Source of the DNA: ZLKRG08 sp964565165 | Lineage (GTDB): Bacteria; Actinomycetota; Actinomycetes; Nanopelagicales; Nanopelagicaceae | DNA: 9,721 nucleotides | Direction: 5' to 3' | Assembly: GCA_964565165.1 (NCBI GenBank) | Contig: CAZMDJ010000043.1 | Coordinates: 1-9,721, forward strand | Shown: positions 7,790-9,721 of the stretch, in pieces | Layout: the number at the start of each line of letters is the position of its first letter | Position numbering within the stretch: the stretch's first letter is position 1 | Notes under the pieces: model-generated | Databases searched by the model: none | Seen by the model: only the letters and a program-made list of their open reading frames with translations | Told to the model about the DNA's origin: nothing | Made by a program: the position numbers and the translations under genes

Positions 7790-8128
7790 TTAGAGATTGC
7801 TATTTGCCCATATGACTACGGCATCATAAGTATATTTTCCAAGACCTTGTTCAATATCCTCGTATGAATCTTTGTAAGTCGTAGGAAGAATGTATGTCAT
7901 TGCCAGGCTCTTGTATGCCTCTTTGTTTGGTTTCCAAAATTTGCAAATGAAGTCAAAGTGTTGCTGAACAAGCGCCTGGACTGATGGGTCGTTTGGTGGC
8001 AATCCTGCTTTCTTGGCTTCCACAAAATTCAGGGTGATCTTTGAAAACTCCTCTTTGAATTGGGACTCTTCTTCTTGTGTGTACTTCTGATTGAATTGTG
8101 AAGCGTATTCACCCTGGCGTCCAAACAT
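7790..8128 (-). CDS. Standalone TipAS-like antibiotic-recognition domain protein, 112 aa
   Basis: Resembles the TipAS domain (C-terminal drug-sensing part of the MerR-type regulator TipAL, which binds thiopeptides) along most of its length. The N-terminal helix region has YTQEEESQFKEEF (16-28), then AGLPPNDPSVQALVQQHFDF (41-60), KEAYKSLAMTYI (69-80), and YEDIEQGLGKYTYDAV (89-104), matching the family's YxxxxxGLAxYxxDAI ending. There is no helix-turn-helix, so it is a lone sensing or binding domain, like the short TipAS form. In an alignment from memory, the cysteine used for covalent thiostrepton binding falls where this protein has P67; C62 is nearby. The start is ATG at 8128, because TAGTCT sits exactly 6 nt before it and no Shine-Dalgarno is visible; a TTG at 8134 is the alternative. 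Ligand unknown. Lies inside the tRNA-flanked islet. Confidence 0.75.
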   Translation of the reverse strand: MFGRQGEYASQFNQKYTQEEESQFKEEFSKITLNFVEAKKAGLPPNDPSVQALVQQHFDFICKFWKPNKEAYKSLAMTYILPTTYKDSYEDIEQGLGKYTYDAVVIWANSNL

Positions 8129-8134
8129 TTTCAA

Positions 8135-8140
8135 AGACTA
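8135..8140 (-). promoter_or_regulatory. -10 box for leaderless transcription of the TipAS-like gene
   Basis: TAGTCT on the minus strand (TANNNT), followed by exactly 6 nt (TTGAAA) and then the ATG at 8128, so transcription would begin at or next to the start codon. It overlaps by 2 nt the opposing -10 box of the small plus-strand gene. No convincing -35 is visible. Confidence 0.45.
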
Positions 8141-8144
8141 CTAT
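8139..8144 (+). promoter_or_regulatory. -10 box for leaderless transcription of the small gene at 8151
   Basis: TACTAT (TANNNT), then 6 nt, then ATG at 8151. GAGG lies only 2 nt before the ATG, too close to serve as a normal ribosome binding site, which favours leaderless initiation. Overlaps the opposing -10 box at 8135-8140. Confidence 0.5.
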
Positions 8145-8150
8145 TGAGGC

Positions 8151-8357
8151 ATGGCCTTATTCAAAAAAGGATGGTGGAAAATCACCCCCAAAGGGACTGG
8201 CAACGCCAGCGGTGCCTTTGGAGTCTTTGATGAGATTTTCCACCCACAGGCTCATGAAGCAACTCAAATAAAAGAAGAGCAAAAGAGAGCGGTATTTCAA
8301 ACAGGCAACGAAGGTGATCCTCTACGGGTAACAATTAAACTTCCAAAGAAGGATTAA
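8151..8357 (+). CDS. Small protein of unknown function, 68 aa
   Basis: Not confidently recognised. It is a soluble, basic-ended protein: MALFKKGWWKITPKG, then a segment GAFGVFDEIFHPQAHEATQI (22-41), a charged EEQKR stretch, and a C-terminal GDPLRVTIKLPKKD. The middle (GxFDEIFxPxxHEAxxxxEEQ, followed later by GDP and a hydrophobic strand) is reminiscent of the small actinobacterial DUF6191 proteins, though I could not verify this. There is no signal peptide or membrane segment and no cysteine. The ATG at 8151 follows a TACTAT box by 6 nt. The gene is divergent from the TipAS-like gene with 22 nt between the start codons, and both sit inside the tRNA-flanked islet. The layout suggests shared regulation, but function cannot be assigned. 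Confidence 0.7.
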   Translation: MALFKKGWWKITPKGTGNASGAFGVFDEIFHPQAHEATQIKEEQKRAVFQTGNEGDPLRVTIKLPKKD

Positions 8358-8365
8358 CAAACTCT

Positions 8366-8428
8366 TTGGATTTGTCTGCCATACCCTCTAATATGGGAGA
8401 TGAGCCAAGAGCGGACATATCTGCAAAA
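8366..8428 (+). repeat. TTGGAT-type words at the right border of the islet
   Basis: TTGGATTTGTCTGCC (8366-8380) matches TTGGATATATCTGCC (7675-7689) at 13 of 15 positions, and CGGACATATCTGCAAAA (8412-8428) is a weaker relative. Both lie in the 104-nt non-coding stretch between the small gene's stop and the right tRNA-derived repeat. Same orientation as the best left-border copy. Confidence 0.55.
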
Positions 8429-8461
8429 TGGGAATTTGAAAGGTTTAAAGGTTTGATAACC

Positions 8462-8480
8462 CGAAACCCTCACCGCCTAC
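8462..8480 (+). repeat. Right copy of tRNA-Val 3'-end direct repeat (candidate attachment site)
   Basis: Sixteen nt identical to the tRNA 3' part at 7595-7610, then T for C, then AC. The flanks on the left differ (GATAAC here, GGGGTT in the tRNA), so this is not a second complete tRNA. It is followed by G and T6 (8482-8487), as expected behind an original tRNA 3' end. The last three codons and stop of the membrane-protein gene lie within it. Confidence 0.75.
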
Positions 8481-8700
8481 GTTTTTTAACTCTTCTTAAA
8501 GTCCTACCCATGAACCTTTTAAATCTTTTGAAATAGATCTCTATTTTTAGATTTAACTTTGCTGCCCATTTGTAATAAGGAGAGAGCAGTCTGGTTGCTA
8601 AAAGTAATATAGGAATTCCAAATTCAGGAAGAATTATAATTAAAGGAATTGCAATAATCGTTAGTAAAGAAGCAAGAAAAATAGATGTGGTTTTACTCAT
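8470..8700 (-). CDS. Small membrane protein with basic tail, 76 aa
   Basis: Two adjacent hydrophobic stretches, about residues 7-24 and 28-40, are joined by a short LPEFG turn. A strongly basic C-terminal tail follows from residue 48 (KLNLKIEIYFKRFKRF... ending KKRRR). This predicts a hairpin or two-pass inner-membrane protein with a cytoplasmic positive tail. The overall plan (hydrophobic helix, LP-x-G turn, second helix, then WA-K) recalls the small actinobacterial PGPGW-type membrane proteins, but the diagnostic residues are not present. The ATG at 8700 has no clear Shine-Dalgarno. The gene follows the second VOC gene by 33 nt and may be co-transcribed with it. Its final RRR codons and TGA fall inside the tRNA-derived repeat, so its 3' end coincides with the integration site. 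Real gene likely; function unknown. Confidence 0.65.
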   Translation of the reverse strand: MSKTTSIFLASLLTIIAIPLIIILPEFGIPILLLATRLLSPYYKWAAKLNLKIEIYFKRFKRFMGRTLRRVKKRRR

Positions 8701-8733
8701 AATAGGGATTTCAAAGATCTCAACACAAAATAT

Positions 8734-9210
8734 CTATTTTTCGAAGTAAGCTTTTTTCATTGCTGCTAAATCAATCTTCTTCATCTGAAGCATTGCCTGT
8801 GTAGCGCGTTGAGCGCCTTCCGAATCAGATCCACCTAAGTACTGCATCATCTCGGGTGATGTCACCTGCCAAGAAACACCGAACTTATCTTTACACCAAC
8901 CGCATTGGCTCTCTTGGCCACCGTCTTTAATAAGTAATTCCCAGTACTTATCGATTTCATTTTGATCAGCACATGGAATTTGAAATGAGATTGCTTCAGT
9001 GTGAGGAAAAATCGGACCACCATTAAGTCCGATGAAGTTTTGCCCGAATATTTTGAAATTTACAACAACTTCTTCGCCTTGTTTATTACCAGGTGTATCA
9101 GTTGGAGCTAACCAATGATCTGCTATTTCACTATCAGGAAAGATGCTGGTGTAGAAAACAGCCGCTTCACGTGCACGACCATCAAACCAGAGGCAAGTTG
9201 TAAGTTCCAT
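8734..9210 (-). CDS. VOC-superfamily PhnB-like protein (3-dmu-9_3-mt domain), 158 aa
   Basis: Member of the PhnB-like branch of the vicinal-oxygen-chelate (glyoxalase/bleomycin-resistance) fold. Typical features run in order: CLWFDGRAREAAVFYTSIFP (6-25), FIGLNGGP (59-66), AISFQIPC (73-80), SQCGWCKDKFGVSWQVTSPE (101-120) and a C-terminal helical ending QAMLQMKKIDLAAMKKA. Length is normal. The substrate is not known for this group, which is often annotated as 3-demethylubiquinone methyltransferase although it has no methyltransferase fold; I assign only the fold family. The ATG at 9210 begins 2 nt after the stop of the preceding VOC gene, with no visible Shine-Dalgarno, so translation is probably coupled. 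An open frame extends to 9282, but inside the upstream gene. Confidence 0.9.
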   Translation of the reverse strand: MELTTCLWFDGRAREAAVFYTSIFPDSEIADHWLAPTDTPGNKQGEEVVVNFKIFGQNFIGLNGGPIFPHTEAISFQIPCADQNEIDKYWELLIKDGGQESQCGWCKDKFGVSWQVTSPEMMQYLGGSDSEGAQRATQAMLQMKKIDLAAMKKAYFEK

Positions 9211-9212
9211 AA

Positions 9213-9644
9213 TTAAAGTACGCTCGAAACCATCCAACGAATTCCGTATTGATCCTGGCATGAACCCCACATCGCACCCCATGGCATTGGAGCTAGGGGA
9301 CCAGAATTCTCTGGAGAATTCACGAGAAGCTGGTTATAGATTTTTTCAGCTTCGTCTTTTGAATCTAAATCAAGTGAAATCGTCACGTTATTTCCGACAT
9401 TAACTTTGTGGCCCAATGATTCAAGGGCATCTGTAGCCATGATCACGTGGCCGTTAGTAATTGGTAATTGAACGTTCATAATCTTGTTGGCATCTTCTTC
9501 AGAAAGTGTTGGTGCGCCTTCAGGACGAGGCATATCTTTCATGCGTGTGACGCTAATGAATTCAGTACCGAATACATTTTTGTAGAAATTGAACGCCTCT
9601 TCAGTGTTACCTGGAAAATTAAGATAAGTATTTACTCTAGCCAT
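9213..9644 (-). CDS. VOC-superfamily PhnB-like protein, 143 aa
   Basis: Second PhnB-like VOC protein, from a different subgroup than its neighbour. Hallmarks: VNTYLNFPGNTEEAFNFYKN (4-23), a middle strand pair around GHVIMATDALES, VTISLDLDSKDEAEKIYNQL, and a C-terminal WGAMWGSCQDQYGIRWMVS. No nucleophile or assignable substrate is visible, and metal-binding positions cannot be assigned without alignment. The start is ATG at 9644: the family's conserved opening begins there, and TACTCT (minus strand) lies exactly 6 nt upstream, consistent with a leaderless mRNA. The frame is open to 9689, but those residues are not family-like. First gene of a likely operon with the downstream VOC gene (2-nt gap) and perhaps the small membrane protein. 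Divergent from the DUF4287 gene. Confidence 0.88.
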   Translation of the reverse strand: MARVNTYLNFPGNTEEAFNFYKNVFGTEFISVTRMKDMPRPEGAPTLSEEDANKIMNVQLPITNGHVIMATDALESLGHKVNVGNNVTISLDLDSKDEAEKIYNQLLVNSPENSGPLAPMPWGAMWGSCQDQYGIRWMVSSVL

Positions 9645-9650
9645 AGCGGG

Positions 9651-9656
9651 AGAGTA
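9651..9656 (-). promoter_or_regulatory. -10 box for leaderless transcription of the first VOC gene
   Basis: TACTCT on the minus strand, then 6 nt, then ATG at 9644. No Shine-Dalgarno is present in that gap. The -35 region is not convincing. Confidence 0.5.
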
Positions 9657-9667
9657 ACAGCAGCATT

Positions 9668-9673
9668 TATGCT
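9668..9673 (+). promoter_or_regulatory. -10 box for leaderless transcription of the DUF4287 gene
   Basis: TATGCT, then 6 nt (TTGGAT), then ATG at 9680. It lies 11 nt from the opposing -10 box of the VOC operon, within a 35-nt divergent gap. Confidence 0.5.
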
Positions 9674-9679
9674 TTGGAT

Positions 9680-9721
9680 ATGGCTGCAAAGAAAGTAACG
9701 GGTCCTGCCTCTTATTTCCCT
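9680..9721 (+). CDS. DUF4287-type protein, N-terminal 14 codons only (runs off the window)
   Basis: Reads MAAKKVTGPASYFP with no stop before the window ends. The KGPASYFP-like opening is characteristic of DUF4287 proteins (typically continuing SIEKxYGxP), small cytosolic proteins of unknown function in actinobacteria and elsewhere. TATGCT, 6 nt before the ATG, supports this start and leaderless expression. Only the beginning is visible, so the call rests on that opening and the promoter spacing. Confidence 0.6.
   Translation, partial: MAAKKVTGPASYFP

Noticed and set aside
8358..8461. Possible terminator or RNA gene in the gap after the small unknown gene
   Set aside because: I find no stable stem followed by a T-run; only the TTGGAT-type words are seen.
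9211..9282. 24-codon N-terminal extension of the second VOC gene (MGCDVGF...)
   Set aside because: It overlaps the conserved end of the first VOC gene and does not match the family start; ATG 9210 does.

Overview
The window suggests a low-GC actinobacterium, most likely a streamlined freshwater type such as the acI / Nanopelagicales group. The placement is an inference. It rests on base composition that looks only moderate in GC by eye, very short intergenic gaps, and characteristically actinobacterial genes: GlgE maltosyltransferase, homodimeric-type AceE, a DUF3052 protein, AhpE peroxiredoxin and DUF4287. No species can be named from the sequence alone.

Region 9-6531 (minus strand) is a tightly coupled operon read aceE > glgE > glgB. 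aceE and glgE overlap by 4 nt, with a TTG start sharing bases with the TGA stop. glgE and glgB overlap by 1 nt (TAATG). AceE commits pyruvate to acetyl-CoA; GlgE and GlgB polymerise and branch alpha-glucan from maltose-1-phosphate. Region 6633-7474 (plus strand) is divergent from aceE and holds a DUF3052 gene and an AhpE-type peroxiredoxin that overlap by 4 nt (GTGA). As I recall, M. tuberculosis has a related aceE / Rv2239c / ahpE neighbourhood.

Region 7541-8480 begins with tRNA-Val(TAC). The last 16 nt before the tRNA's final paired base recur exactly at 8462-8477 (18 of 19 positions match if extended). Between the two copies lie about 850 bp. They hold a TipAS-like protein gene, a small unknown protein gene, a cluster of TTGGAT-type repeats near both borders, and a 13-codon mini-ORF with a good ribosome binding site. 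This looks like a small insertion at the tRNA 3' end that has no integrase of its own.

Region 8470-9721 holds a small membrane protein gene (minus) whose last codons and stop lie in the tRNA-derived repeat. Two adjacent VOC/PhnB-like genes follow (minus), then the first 14 codons of a DUF4287-type gene on the plus strand that runs off the window. Four genes here (TipAS-like, the small unknown, the first VOC gene and the DUF4287 gene) share one start architecture: TANNNT, exactly 6 nt, then ATG. This is what leaderless transcription would predict.
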